Below, in pieces: positions 26,670 to 35,268 of a stretch of 64,000 bases of DNA. A program made the position numbers and the translations under genes. The notes beneath the pieces are model-generated. The model was given only the letters and a program-made list of their open reading frames with translations, did no database searches and had not been told where the DNA came from. The DNA is from Bradyrhizobium elkanii WSM2783 (GTDB taxonomy: Bacteria; Pseudomonadota; Alphaproteobacteria; Rhizobiales; Xanthobacteraceae): positions 243,461-307,460 of the forward strand of contig NZ_AXAP01000001.1 of the NCBI RefSeq assembly GCF_000472865.1, read 5' to 3'. Positions within the stretch are counted from its first letter, which is position 1, and each line of letters begins with the position of its first letter.

Positions 26670-27390
26670 AAATCGAAAAGCGAAAGGCGGCATGCGGCTG
26701 TCCCGCCGCCGGCTGGCATAAAGGACCCGGAATATGGCGGAAGATGCTCGGAGTGTCTTCAGCATACCTTTGAGCGCTCAGGAGGAGGAGTTTGCGGCAG
26801 CATGCCGAGACTTCGTTCTGGAGAGGGAGCCTAATCTAGCGTCGTCCATCGTCGTAGTGAACAACCAGCTCACGATAGCCAATGACCTACATGTTCGGGA
26901 GGCATTTATGGAAATCGGTCTCGCTAGATTGGTCCGAGTTCTACATCTCGCAATCGATGGCAAAGCGGTTGCGGTTAAGAGAGTGCCAAAACTTTTCTTC
27001 GACCTGGCGCGCTTCAGAACAAAGATTATCCGCACGCTACGCAGAAACAATTGAGGATAGCCACTCAGAGAATATCTTCGCGTGGCAGTGTCGGAGTCGG
27101 TATGTGACTGAGATCTGTGCGATGGAGATGCCGGAAAAGTTATGCAGTGGCATCGTCTTCAGCACAAAATGCTGTGCGGAATGTCTGATAGTTCTGCTGC
27201 TGAGATCGTTCGTTGAGCTGTCTTCGATCGAAATCCGCATTCGGCGTTTCGCGAGAGATCACCATCTTTCGCTTCCTCCCTTTACTTGGCCCGGCTCCAT
27301 CGCCGGGCCATCTTGTCTCACCGCAGTCGGCTGAAACGATTGGCCAACGATTCGGCTCATCGATGATCGTCAATGTGGACCACTGCCGGT
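26670..27390. other. Gene-poor stretch, probably debris
   Basis: This is about 720 bases between the broken lipoamide dehydrogenase and the MarR gene. A 106-codon plus-strand frame at 26734-27054 begins FSIPLSAQEEEFAAACRDF, which vaguely recalls an acyl-CoA dehydrogenase start, then changes character. A second frame at 26882-27334 overlaps it. Neither has a ribosome site or a coherent fold. I take the region to be decayed genes; nothing is firmly identified. Confidence 0.35.
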
Positions 27391-27858
27391 TCAGCGGCGT
27401 ATGATTTTCTTGAGGAGTTCGGTAAGCGTTCGAAATTCTTCCCGGGTCAAGGGAGCGAATGTCTCGCTTGAAATCTCACCAACAGTCTCGATCGCGGCAT
27501 CCGCTACCCGCGTGCCCTTTTCAGTTAAATCGATTTCCCGCCGTCTTGGATCCAAGGGATCCTTGGAGCTCTTGATCAGGCCGCGTGATTTGAGACGATT
27601 GATAACGCCGGTGATTGTGGCTGAGTCGTAGTGAATCAGCCGTCCTAGGTGGTTTTGAGAACAAGGTCCGACCTCTCTCAATTTCGCCAGCGTTGAGAAT
27701 TGGGGTGCAGTTAGTTCTTCAATCATCTTCGCGGCAAAGATGGACGTGTGAGTACGGAGCGCGACGCGCAATAAGAAGCCCGGTGCGTCATCCAGCCTGT
27801 AGGACTGTACAGCTTGCTTCAGCTTCTCCGCCGAGCGCGCCTTTGTTTTCGATTGCAC
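27391..27858 (-). CDS. MarR-family regulator, candidate NicR-type repressor
   Basis: The protein has 155 residues from a GTG at 27858 preceded by GAGGGGA. Winged-helix signs: TAPQFSTLAKLREVGPCSQN, LIHYDSATITGVINRLKSRG, then DPLDPRRREIDLTEKG, the MarR wing. It is divergent from the molybdenum hydroxylase operon with about 450 bases between. In Pseudomonas putida a MarR-type repressor, NicR, controls nicotinate catabolism and responds to 6-hydroxynicotinate; the position here suggests the same task. That role, and its operator (see 28180 and 37950), is inferred. Confidence 0.85.
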   Translation of the reverse strand: MQSKTKARSAEKLKQAVQSYRLDDAPGFLLRVALRTHTSIFAAKMIEELTAPQFSTLAKLREVGPCSQNHLGRLIHYDSATITGVINRLKSRGLIKSSKDPLDPRRREIDLTEKGTRVADAAIETVGEISSETFAPLTREEFRTLTELLKKIIRR

Positions 27859-28179
27859 GACTTTCGTCCCCTCGCGGTACGTTGCCTGAGCTCATTTTTA
27901 GAAGAGTGTGACTGTTCAGCTCCGAAAGTCTTCGGCGCTGGTCGATTGTCTACATTCGTTGAACTCAGGAATCCATCTTTGTTCGACCTCAGTCTGCCTT
28001 ATCGCGCTCTGCCGCGTCGAGGCGCTTCGGCGATGGTTGCCCCTTTTCCGGCGCATCGGTCTTCCGGGCGCTGAAATCTAGGACATCGAAGGATTGAAAC
28101 CGCGCGGCGGAGAACATTGGGTGCAAGCGACTTGTCGCGCCCTGTCTCCATTCTCGGGCCGATCCACACGATCTCATCA

Positions 28180-28210
28180 GTTGTGTACAAGCGTAGCACT
28201 TGCATACGAG
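28180..28210. promoter_or_regulatory. Candidate paired operator upstream of the hydroxylase operon
   Basis: Two dyad elements are visible: GTTG-TGTA-CAAG (28180-28191) and CTTG-CATA-CGAG (28199-28210), each one change from CTTG-N4-CAAG, with centres 19 bases apart. The pair at 37965-37995 before tctC has perfect CTTG-N4-CAAG arms and the same 19-base spacing. GCTTGTACACAA is shared between the sites when one is read on the opposite strand. The divergent MarR gene makes it the natural candidate binder. Confidence 0.45.
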
Positions 28211-28306
28211 TGATAAATGGCTTAGCGTCCGCGGATTGCTTTCGTGAGGAGCCAAGCAGGCCCTGCAATCTTCGGCGGAGGCATCCAGATACCATCGGAT
28301 TTGCGG

Positions 28307-30565
28307 ATGTCGGCAACTGACAACATGAGTTCCGTTCGACCCGACCTGATTGAGAAGGTCACGGGGCGCGCCGAGTACGTGACCGACCTGACGGTTCCGG
28401 GAATGCTGCATGGGTTTGTGGTTCGCTCGCCGGCCATTCATGCCCGCATCGTTTCGATCGATACGAACGCTGCACGATCGATGCACGGCGTCGTGGACGT
28501 GCTCATCGGCGAAGATGTCGCTTCGTTCGGTTGCTGGGGCGTTGTGCTTAAGGATCGGCCGATCATCGCCACCGACCGTGTGCGATATGTGGGCGAACCC
28601 GTCGCCGTAGTGATCGCGGAGACGGTCGAGATCGCGGAAAATGCCGCAGAATTGGTCGATGTCGAATACGAGGAGCTTCCGCGCGCAACGACCATCCAGG
28701 AAGCCATTGCGGAAGATGCGCCGCTCATCCATGAGCGCCACGAAAATCTCGAAGACTTTTACTTCAAGGGCGGGGCCCGGCCGACCCAGAACAGCAATAT
28801 ATTCCATACTTACCGGAACAACGTCGGAGACGTTGACGGCGCGGAGGCGGCCGCGGCGTACATCCACGAAGACCGTTTCACCTTCCCGGCGATTTCTCAC
28901 TTCGCAATGGAGCCGCATGCGGTCATTGCGGATTTCCAGCGGGACTCCCTGACGGTCTGGGCAGGTGCACAAACGCCGACCGCTGTTCAGAAAGTGCTGT
29001 CGCGGCTCTACGGACTGCAGTTGGCCAAGGTCCGCGTCATCGTTCCGTTTGTCGGCGGAGGCTTTGGCGGCAAGGCCTCGGTGAAGATCGAGCCGTTGGT
29101 TGCGGCCGCTTCGTGGAAGGTGCAGCGCCCGGTTCGCGTTGCCCAATCCATGACTGAATCAATGCTCACCTGCCGAAGGCTGGGCGCCGACATCACGATC
29201 CGAACGGCGGTGGACGCCAAGGGGCGGATCCTCGCGAAGACCGCCAAACTGCTGCTCGATGGCGGGGCATATTCCGACACAGGCTCAGCCGTCGCCACGA
29301 ATTCGGCAAATCGCATCATCGGCCCTTACGTGGTGCCCAATCTGCGCCTCGAGGCGTGTGCGGTCTACACGAACACCGTTCCAGGTGCGGCTTTCCGCTC
29401 GATCGGGGGGCCGCAAGCTGTTTGGGCCAAAGAATCGCACATGGATAATGTCGCGGCGGCAATCGGCATGGATCCGGCCGAGTTTCGGTTGCTGAACCTG
29501 GCGTCCCGCGGAGAACGTATCCGCCCCGATTTGCGGCCGCTCGATATGGATATGAGCGATCTGATGGGCCGGGTGACCCAGTCGTTCGCATCGGAGGTGA
29601 AGGCGTCCAACCGGCAGGCGCGCGGACTGGCAGTCGCCGCAACCGATCCCGCCAATACGCCGATCAGTAACGCGATCGTACGTCTCAAGATCGACGGGTC
29701 GATCCTCGTTTCGGTTTCCAGCATCGAAGTCGGCCAGGGGGCGCACGCGACCATGGGACGGATCGCGGCGCAGACCTTGAAGCAGCCGATCTCGGCGGTA
29801 ACCGTCTTGCGCACCGATACCTCCGTGGCCCCTTACGATTGGGGCACAGGCGCAAGCCGATCGACCGTTGTCGTCGGCCTTTCCGTCGAAAATGCCGCAC
29901 TCGACGCGGCTGATCAGATCCTCGAAATGGTTACTGACGTCTGGGAGCTTCCCCGGGAGAACCTGTCGCTTGTTGAGGGCGGTGTCTCGACCGGATCAGA
30001 GGTTCTCACTTTCCATCAGATTTTTCACCGCACGTTGGGTGTCGATTCGGGAGAGGTCATCGGCCGCGGTGCGATTACGCCGCGCTCGAAGAACGGCGCC
30101 CTGGTCGAGTCCCCTCTGTTCTGGGAGACTTCCGCGGGCCTCGCTGAAATCGTTGTCGATGAAGACACCGGCGAGATCCATGTCCCCCGATATGCCAGCG
30201 CCGCTGACGTCGGCCGCGTGATCAATCGCGTCGCGGCGGAAGGGCAGGACGAGGGGGCTGCCATCATGGGCCTCGGACACGCGCTTTATGAAGTGCTGGA
30301 GTTCGAGGATGGCCAGCCGATCAATGCGACGCCGATCGATTATTCGATACCGCGCATCTCCGACGTTCCTGCCGTGTTTGACACCATCCTTGTCGAAAAC
30401 GGCGACGGTCCTGGTCCAGGCGGCGCCAAGGGAATGGGCGAGGGGGCGATCCTTCCGGTCGCGCCAGCGATCGCCAACGCGCTGTTCTCCACCTACGGCA
30501 TTCGGATCACCGACCTACCAATGACGCCCGAAAAGGTATGGCGCGCCCTGCAGAAGAGGAGCTGA
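28307..30565 (+). CDS. Molybdenum hydroxylase large subunit (xanthine oxidase family, CoxL-like)
   Basis: The product is about 752 residues from the ATG at 28307; ATG 28325 is an alternative. It opens RPDLIEKVTGRAEYVTDL, has the molybdopterin-contact VGGGFGGKASVKIEP and the active-site loop AAFRSIGGPQAVWAKES, then EVGQGAHATMGRIAAQTL and a C-terminal GPGPGGAKGMGEGAI, whose Gly-(Glu) matches the catalytic glutamate region. The loop is not the CO-dehydrogenase form (which has a cysteine), so an organic ring is the likely substrate. With the FAD and iron-sulphur subunits it would hydroxylate an N-heterocycle such as nicotinate to 6-hydroxynicotinate. Pseudomonas NicAB is a different two-subunit enzyme, so the substrate should be tested. 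Confidence 0.87.
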   Translation: MSATDNMSSVRPDLIEKVTGRAEYVTDLTVPGMLHGFVVRSPAIHARIVSIDTNAARSMHGVVDVLIGEDVASFGCWGVVLKDRPIIATDRVRYVGEPVAVVIAETVEIAENAAELVDVEYEELPRATTIQEAIAEDAPLIHERHENLEDFYFKGGARPTQNSNIFHTYRNNVGDVDGAEAAAAYIHEDRFTFPAISHFAMEPHAVIADFQRDSLTVWAGAQTPTAVQKVLSRLYGLQLAKVRVIVPFVGGGFGGKASVKIEPLVAAASWKVQRPVRVAQSMTESMLTCRRLGADITIRTAVDAKGRILAKTAKLLLDGGAYSDTGSAVATNSANRIIGPYVVPNLRLEACAVYTNTVPGAAFRSIGGPQAVWAKESHMDNVAAAIGMDPAEFRLLNLASRGERIRPDLRPLDMDMSDLMGRVTQSFASEVKASNRQARGLAVAATDPANTPISNAIVRLKIDGSILVSVSSIEVGQGAHATMGRIAAQTLKQPISAVTVLRTDTSVAPYDWGTGASRSTVVVGLSVENAALDAADQILEMVTDVWELPRENLSLVEGGVSTGSEVLTFHQIFHRTLGVDSGEVIGRGAITPRSKNGALVESPLFWETSAGLAEIVVDEDTGEIHVPRYASAADVGRVINRVAAEGQDEGAAIMGLGHALYEVLEFEDGQPINATPIDYSIPRISDVPAVFDTILVENGDGPGPGGAKGMGEGAILPVAPAIANALFSTYGIRITDLPMTPEKVWRALQKRS

Positions 30566-30569
30566 ATTC

Positions 30570-31019
30570 ATGGAATTCAATATGTCGATGGTCGTGCCAG
30601 CGACGCCGGCGGAGCTTTGGAGCACGCTGCTCGACGTCCCTCGCATATCGGGTTGCATCCCCGGCTGCGAAAACGTCGAGGAAATCGAGCGGCTTGCAAC
30701 TTACAAAGCGACCGTCAAACAGAAGATCGGCCCCTTCAAGCTCGAGGTCCCGGCCGACATCATCGTTGAATCGATAACGGAGCCGTCTCACGTCCGCACG
30801 CGCGCCACGGGTCGCGACAAGATCACCGGGACGAGGCTGGCGGTTGTTCTCGACGTGACCGTGACGCCGGAAGGGGCGGGGTCCACATTCGCGGTGGACG
30901 CGAAGGTCGACGTGCAAGGTCGCCTCGCGACTATGGGGTTCGGCGTCATCAAGCGTCGCGTCGATCAGAACTTCGAGGAGTTCGAGAAGCGGCTCAAAGA
31001 AATGTTGGGCGCGGCCTGA
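30570..31019 (+). CDS. CoxG-like SRPBCC-family protein
   Basis: The protein has 149 residues with AGGAG before the ATG, four bases after the large subunit. START/SRPBCC features: MSMVVPATPAELWSTLLDVP, ISGCIPGCENVEEIE, then KQKIGPFKLEVP and TFAVDAKVDVQGRLATMGFG. CoxG-type proteins accompany molybdenum hydroxylases and are thought to help membrane anchoring or assembly of the enzyme. Placement between the large and medium subunits supports an accessory role here. Confidence 0.82.
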   Translation: MEFNMSMVVPATPAELWSTLLDVPRISGCIPGCENVEEIERLATYKATVKQKIGPFKLEVPADIIVESITEPSHVRTRATGRDKITGTRLAVVLDVTVTPEGAGSTFAVDAKVDVQGRLATMGFGVIKRRVDQNFEEFEKRLKEMLGAA

Positions 31020-31021
31020 TC

Positions 31022-31891
31022 ATGCTGCCTTCACCCTTCGCATTCGAGAGGCCTTCGACGATCGCCGACGCCGTGCGTGCGGTCCGAGAGTCCGGCGACG
31101 GCATGTTCTACTCCGGCGGAACCGAACTGCTGCTGGCGATGAAGATGCGCGTCATCCATACGGACCGGCTTATCGATATCAAGGGAATCCTTGGACTTGA
31201 TCGCATTGTTCTCAACGATGCGAATGACATCGAAATCGGTGCGCGCTGTACGCACAACAAGATCGCCGGTGATCCTGTTATTCGCGAGCATGTGCCGGCG
31301 CTGTCCTCGCTCTGCGCCAACGTCGCGAACGTCAGGGTCCGCAGCGTCGGAACGATCGGAGGCAATCTGTGCTTCGGAGAGCCCCACGCCGATCCGCCGA
31401 CGATGCTCGCGGCGCTGGACGCACGGCTGGTGCTTAATGGCCCCGGCGGCACGCGTGTCGTTCACGCTGACGATTTCATCCGGAGTGAGCTGGAAACGGT
31501 GCGGGAGCCGGATGAGGTACTGACGGTCATTGTGTTTCCGCGCCCGACCGGACCTGTGACCTATCGGCGCTTCAAGCATGGTGAGAGGCCCTCGGTAAAT
31601 GTCGCGATGGCCTGGTCGCTGGGCTCCGGCGGAAGGACGATCAGAAGCGCCCGTGTGCGGGTCGGAGCGCTCGGTTCTCGACCTCAGCCTTTGAAGGCCA
31701 TCGAAGATGTCCTCCAGGGCATATCCGTCGCCGAAGTCCGCCCGGCTATCGAGGCGGTGCTCCCGACGGCGCTGGGTGAGCTGGAAGTCAACGAGGATCG
31801 GCATGGCGGCGCCGACTATAAGCGGCACCTTGCAGGTGTCTTGCTTCTGCGAAACGCGGAAGAAGCGATCGCCGCGGCCGGGAGCGCGTGA
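31022..31891 (+). CDS. Molybdenum hydroxylase FAD-binding medium subunit (CoxM-like)
   Basis: The protein has 289 residues, starting two bases after the CoxG-like stop. FAD motifs: MFYSGGTELLLAMKMR near residue 35 and VRSVGTIGGNLCFGEPHADP near residue 105, then FKHGERPSVNVAMAW and a C-terminal RHGGADYKRHLAGVLL. This subunit passes electrons from the iron-sulphur protein to the terminal acceptor. Normal length. Confidence 0.88.
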   Translation: MLPSPFAFERPSTIADAVRAVRESGDGMFYSGGTELLLAMKMRVIHTDRLIDIKGILGLDRIVLNDANDIEIGARCTHNKIAGDPVIREHVPALSSLCANVANVRVRSVGTIGGNLCFGEPHADPPTMLAALDARLVLNGPGGTRVVHADDFIRSELETVREPDEVLTVIVFPRPTGPVTYRRFKHGERPSVNVAMAWSLGSGGRTIRSARVRVGALGSRPQPLKAIEDVLQGISVAEVRPAIEAVLPTALGELEVNEDRHGGADYKRHLAGVLLLRNAEEAIAAAGSA

Positions 31892-31892
31892 A

Positions 31893-32381
31893 ATGACAGA
31901 TGTCTTGCCAATCTCATTCTCGTTGAACGGTCAGGCGATCGCGATCGACGTTCCAACCCATACGCTATTGATCGACCTTATCCGCGATCGCCTTGGCTTG
32001 AAGGGAACCAAGCGTTCCTGTGACATGGAGGTGTGCGGCGCGTGCACCGTTCTGCTCGACGGTGAGCCGATTTCGAGTTGCACCACACTCGCCGTCGATG
32101 TCGATCAGCGCGAGGTCACGACCATCGAGGGCGTGACGCCGCCCGATGGCCTGTCACGGATTCAGAAGGCGTTCGTGCTTCACGGGGGCCTTCAGTGCGG
32201 CTTCTGCACGCCGGGCTTCATCATGGCGGTCACGGCGTTGCTAAAGGCGACGCCGCACCCGACCGACGAACAAATCCGTCACTACCTGCACGGCAACCTC
32301 TGCCGTTGCACCGGGTACACCAAGATTTTCGAGGCCGTAAGGAGCCTTGCCGCCGAGCAAGTCTCCGAAGATGCCGCCTAA
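31893..32381 (+). CDS. Molybdenum hydroxylase 2Fe-2S small subunit (CoxS-like)
   Basis: The product is about 162 residues from the ATG at 31893. A plant-type [2Fe-2S] motif (CDMEVCGACTVLLDG, then CTTL) and the second, hydroxylase-specific cluster (LQCGFCTPGF and HGNLCRCTGYTKIF) are both complete. It carries electrons from the molybdenum centre to FAD. Gene order L, G, M, S is compact, which shows one operon. Confidence 0.92.
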   Translation: MTDVLPISFSLNGQAIAIDVPTHTLLIDLIRDRLGLKGTKRSCDMEVCGACTVLLDGEPISSCTTLAVDVDQREVTTIEGVTPPDGLSRIQKAFVLHGGLQCGFCTPGFIMAVTALLKATPHPTDEQIRHYLHGNLCRCTGYTKIFEAVRSLAAEQVSEDAA

Positions 32382-32419
32382 CCCGTTGCGAGACAGCGCA
32401 ATTATCGTTTGGAGATGTC

Positions 32420-33631
32420 ATGAGCATTGAACAGGTCAATAAATCAAGCGTCCTCATTGCCGGCGCCGGCATTGGCGGCTTGGCGATGGCGCTATCGCTG
32501 CTTCGTCGCGGCATCGATTGTGATGTATTTGAGCAAGCGTCCGAGTTGCGCGAGGTGGGAGCGGGTCTTTGGATCTCCATGAACGGCGTGCGCGTTCTTC
32601 GGGATCTCGGCCTCACCGAACAGGTCGAGCAGAACTGCATCGCAGCCGAGCGACGCTCGATCCGGCTCTGGAACACCGGTGATCGGTGGCCCCTCTACAA
32701 CCGCAGCTCCGACGCGGCGCGCAACCAGCCCTATTTGCTGCTGCGTGCTCACCTGCTGAAGATTCTCGCTGACGGCGTGCGCCAGTTGAAGCCGGGCGCC
32801 ATTCATCTGAACGCCCACGTTGTCGGGTTCAGTCAAAACGACGAAGGGGTCCGGGCCAAGCTCGCTGACGGCTCCGAAGTCGAAGGGCGCGCCCTGATCG
32901 GGGCAGACGGTGCTCATTCGAAGGTCCGTCTTGGCCTGATCGGCAACATCGAGAGCCAGTACACGAAGGCCATCGCCTGGCGTGGTCTCGTGCCGGTCGA
33001 CCGCCTCGCGCCGCATCAGCGCGAACCCGAGGTGGCAACCTGGATCGGGCCCACCGCCCACGTCACCGCCTACCCGGTGCGCTGGCAGAACACGGTCATG
33101 ATGACCTTTTCGGGCCAGGTCGACCATAACGACTGGCTGCTCGAGTCCTGGTCGGAGAAGGGCTCGGTCGAGGACTGCCTGAAGGACTTCGAGGGCTGGC
33201 ATCCGGACATCGTCGAGCTGGTCAGGAACGTGGATACCCTGAACAAGTGGGGCCTGTTCGTGCGGCCGTCGCTGGGTACGTGGTCGAAGGGACGCATCAC
33301 CCTGCTCGGCGACGCCTGCCATTCGATGCTGCCGTACCTCGGGCAAGGTGTGAACATGGCCCTGGAGGATGCATCCGTCCTCGCCCGCTGCTTCGAGGAG
33401 AATCCCGATGACATCGCGGTGGCATTCAAGACGTATCAGGGCCTGCGGCTCGATCGCACCACCATGGTCACGAAGTCCGCGGCCGGCATGCTGCCGATCT
33501 TCCACAATCAGGCGCTGTGCAAGCCGGAAACGGCAGGTGACTACATCAAGACCCAGTGGGCGCCGGAAGCGACGGCTGCGCGGTACGATTGGATCTACCA
33601 GTACGATGCGACCACCGTACCGCTTCACTGA
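32420..33631 (+). CDS. nicC: FAD monooxygenase, probably 6-hydroxynicotinate 3-monooxygenase
   Basis: The ATG at 32420 follows GGAGATGTC and gives 403 residues. Class A flavoprotein hydroxylase motifs: GAGIGGLAMALSLLRRG, the DG motif GADGAHSKVR and the GD motif LLGDACHSMLPYLGQGVNMA. The C-terminal W-x-Y-x-YD ending resembles NicC as I recall it. In the nicotinate route it oxidatively decarboxylates 6-hydroxynicotinate to 2,5-dihydroxypyridine, the substrate of the downstream NicX-like enzyme. The symbol rests on this context as much as on sequence; a salicylate-hydroxylase-type relative is an alternative. Confidence 0.72.
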   Translation: MSIEQVNKSSVLIAGAGIGGLAMALSLLRRGIDCDVFEQASELREVGAGLWISMNGVRVLRDLGLTEQVEQNCIAAERRSIRLWNTGDRWPLYNRSSDAARNQPYLLLRAHLLKILADGVRQLKPGAIHLNAHVVGFSQNDEGVRAKLADGSEVEGRALIGADGAHSKVRLGLIGNIESQYTKAIAWRGLVPVDRLAPHQREPEVATWIGPTAHVTAYPVRWQNTVMMTFSGQVDHNDWLLESWSEKGSVEDCLKDFEGWHPDIVELVRNVDTLNKWGLFVRPSLGTWSKGRITLLGDACHSMLPYLGQGVNMALEDASVLARCFEENPDDIAVAFKTYQGLRLDRTTMVTKSAAGMLPIFHNQALCKPETAGDYIKTQWAPEATAARYDWIYQYDATTVPLH

Positions 33632-33664
33632 CATGCTCACGATTGTGACCGCTGGAGCGCAACA

Positions 33665-34381
33665 GTGACTGGCACCAAGCAACCCTGGGACGATGTGATA
33701 CCGCTGGACGAGCGCGAGACCTATGCCCTCGCCGGGCTGGGTGGCGCGGCGGGATTCGGCAAACGACCGGCATTGCTGGTCATCGACGTGCAGTATCGCT
33801 CGGTCGGCAACCGGCCGATGCCGATCCGCGAAGCGATCAAGCAATACCCGACTAGCTGCGGCGAAGCTGGTTGGCACGCCATCGCACACATCGCCGAATT
33901 GGTGCGGCTGTTTCGCGAGAAGAAGTGGCCGGTAATTTTCCCGCATGTCGCACGGAAGGTGGGCCAGGACCAGGGCGCGTTCTCCTCGAAGATTCCGGGT
34001 ATCATGCGGATCCCGCCTGAGGGCTATGACTTTGTCCGCGAGGTGGCTCCGGAGCCCGGCGAGTTGCTCCTGCCGAAGACTCAGGCAAGCGCGTTCTTCG
34101 GCACTCCGCTTGCGACGTATCTGATCGGTGCCGGCGTCGACTCGCTGGTGGTGACCGGCTGCACGACCAGCGGCTGCGTGCGGGCCTCGGTCGTGGATGC
34201 GTGCGCGCTGAACTTCAAATCAATTGTGCCGAGCGACGCCGTCTACGACCGCTCGCCCACGTCCCACGCCGTCAACCTGTTCGATATCGCCAGCAAATAC
34301 GCGGACGTCATGCCGACGCAGGCCGCTATCGAGCGGCTTCACGCGCTGTCGGATGACCACACAGAGGATGAGAGAACGTGA
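33665..34381 (+). CDS. nicF: Isochorismatase-family amidohydrolase, probable maleamate amidase
   Basis: The protein has 238 residues from the GTG at 33665. Cysteine-hydrolase triad: Asp in ALLVIDVQYRS, Lys in LLPKTQASAFFGTPL, Cys in VTGCTTSGCVRASVVDA. The long N-terminal extension and length match N-carbamoylsarcosine amidase and NicF-type enzymes rather than short nicotinamidases. In the pathway it would convert maleamate to maleate and ammonia. GTGA overlap couples it to the deformylase gene. Confidence 0.78.
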   Translation: MTGTKQPWDDVIPLDERETYALAGLGGAAGFGKRPALLVIDVQYRSVGNRPMPIREAIKQYPTSCGEAGWHAIAHIAELVRLFREKKWPVIFPHVARKVGQDQGAFSSKIPGIMRIPPEGYDFVREVAPEPGELLLPKTQASAFFGTPLATYLIGAGVDSLVVTGCTTSGCVRASVVDACALNFKSIVPSDAVYDRSPTSHAVNLFDIASKYADVMPTQAAIERLHALSDDHTEDERT

Positions 34382-35268
34382 GCGGCGCCGCGGCATCCGG
34401 ATTGCTTTACGGCGCGCATGTGCGTGCCAACGGCATTCGGCAGCATTATCTGCGGTTCGGCGGGTCCGGGCCGGCGGTCATTATTGTCCCCGGCATCTCG
34501 ACGACTGCGGCGCAATGGGCCTTCATCGCAGAGCGTCTGTGCTCCGGACACGACGTTTTCGTGCTCGATGTCCGCGGTCGCGGCCTTTCCGAAAGCGGCC
34601 CGCATCTCGACTATTCGCTCGACGCATGCGCATCCGACCTCATCGGGTTCGCTGAAGAGCTCGGAATGGGCCCTTACGCGCTGCTGGGCCACTCGATGGG
34701 TGGACGCATCGGGATCCGCGCCGCACGTTGCCGCCCATCGTCCATGGAGCAACTGATACTGGTCGACCCGCCGGTCTCAGGTCCTGGACGTCGCGCCTAT
34801 CCGATTCCGGTCGAACCGCTTCTCAAATTGCTTGGAAGCGCGAAGCGCGGAGAAGCCGACGCGGCGCTGCGAAGCCCCTCTGCTCCGCGGTGGCCCGAGC
34901 AGCACATCCGCACCCGGGCCGAGTGGATGCATACCTGCGACGAGCGTGCGCTGATCGAGAGCCACAAGGGCTTTCATCACGATGACATTCATCGCGACCT
35001 CGCCCATCTCAGCGTTCCGACCGCGTTGATCGTCGCGGGGCGGGGAGGGGTCATTCTGCCCGAAGATGAAGAAGAAATTCGCGGATTGCTGCCGTCAATC
35101 GCGATCAGGATGCTGCGAAGCGCCGGTCACCAAATGCAAATCGACGATACCGAGGGCTTCCTTTCGATCGTTGAAGAGCTTCTAGCGCGACCGCGCGATC
35201 GGTTCGACGGCCGCTTGTCTAGGTTCGGCAAACAGGAGATCAGTGAAGATGTCCCGACAAATCGTTGA
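34378..35268 (+). CDS. nicD: Alpha/beta hydrolase, probable N-formylmaleamate deformylase
   Basis: The protein has 296 residues from a GTG overlapping the nicF stop. Alpha/beta-hydrolase elements: oxyanion region VIIVPGISTTAAQWAF, nucleophile elbow ALLGHSMGGRIG, acid region around TALIVAGRGG and terminal His in SAGHQMQIDDTEGF. In the nicotinate pathway NicD removes formate from N-formylmaleamate made by NicX. Position between nicF and nicX supports this. Its 3' end overlaps the nicX start. Confidence 0.76.
   Translation: MSGAAASGLLYGAHVRANGIRQHYLRFGGSGPAVIIVPGISTTAAQWAFIAERLCSGHDVFVLDVRGRGLSESGPHLDYSLDACASDLIGFAEELGMGPYALLGHSMGGRIGIRAARCRPSSMEQLILVDPPVSGPGRRAYPIPVEPLLKLLGSAKRGEADAALRSPSAPRWPEQHIRTRAEWMHTCDERALIESHKGFHHDDIHRDLAHLSVPTALIVAGRGGVILPEDEEEIRGLLPSIAIRMLRSAGHQMQIDDTEGFLSIVEELLARPRDRFDGRLSRFGKQEISEDVPTNR

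Noticed and set aside
26734..27054. Small plus-strand gene with acyl-CoA-dehydrogenase-like start
   Set aside because: The similarity is limited to about 20 residues and the remainder is incoherent; treated as debris.
27989..29146. A 385-codon minus-strand frame over the hydroxylase start and intergenic region
   Set aside because: It covers the clear large-subunit sequence on the other strand and has no recognisable protein features.
28307..32381. Carbon monoxide dehydrogenase
   Set aside because: The large-subunit active loop reads AAFRSIGG and lacks the cysteine of CO dehydrogenases; the neighbouring genes are pyridine-catabolic.
32492..33946. A 484-codon minus-strand frame opposite the FAD monooxygenase
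   Set aside because: Mirror frame of a well-recognised flavoprotein; no motifs or ribosome site.
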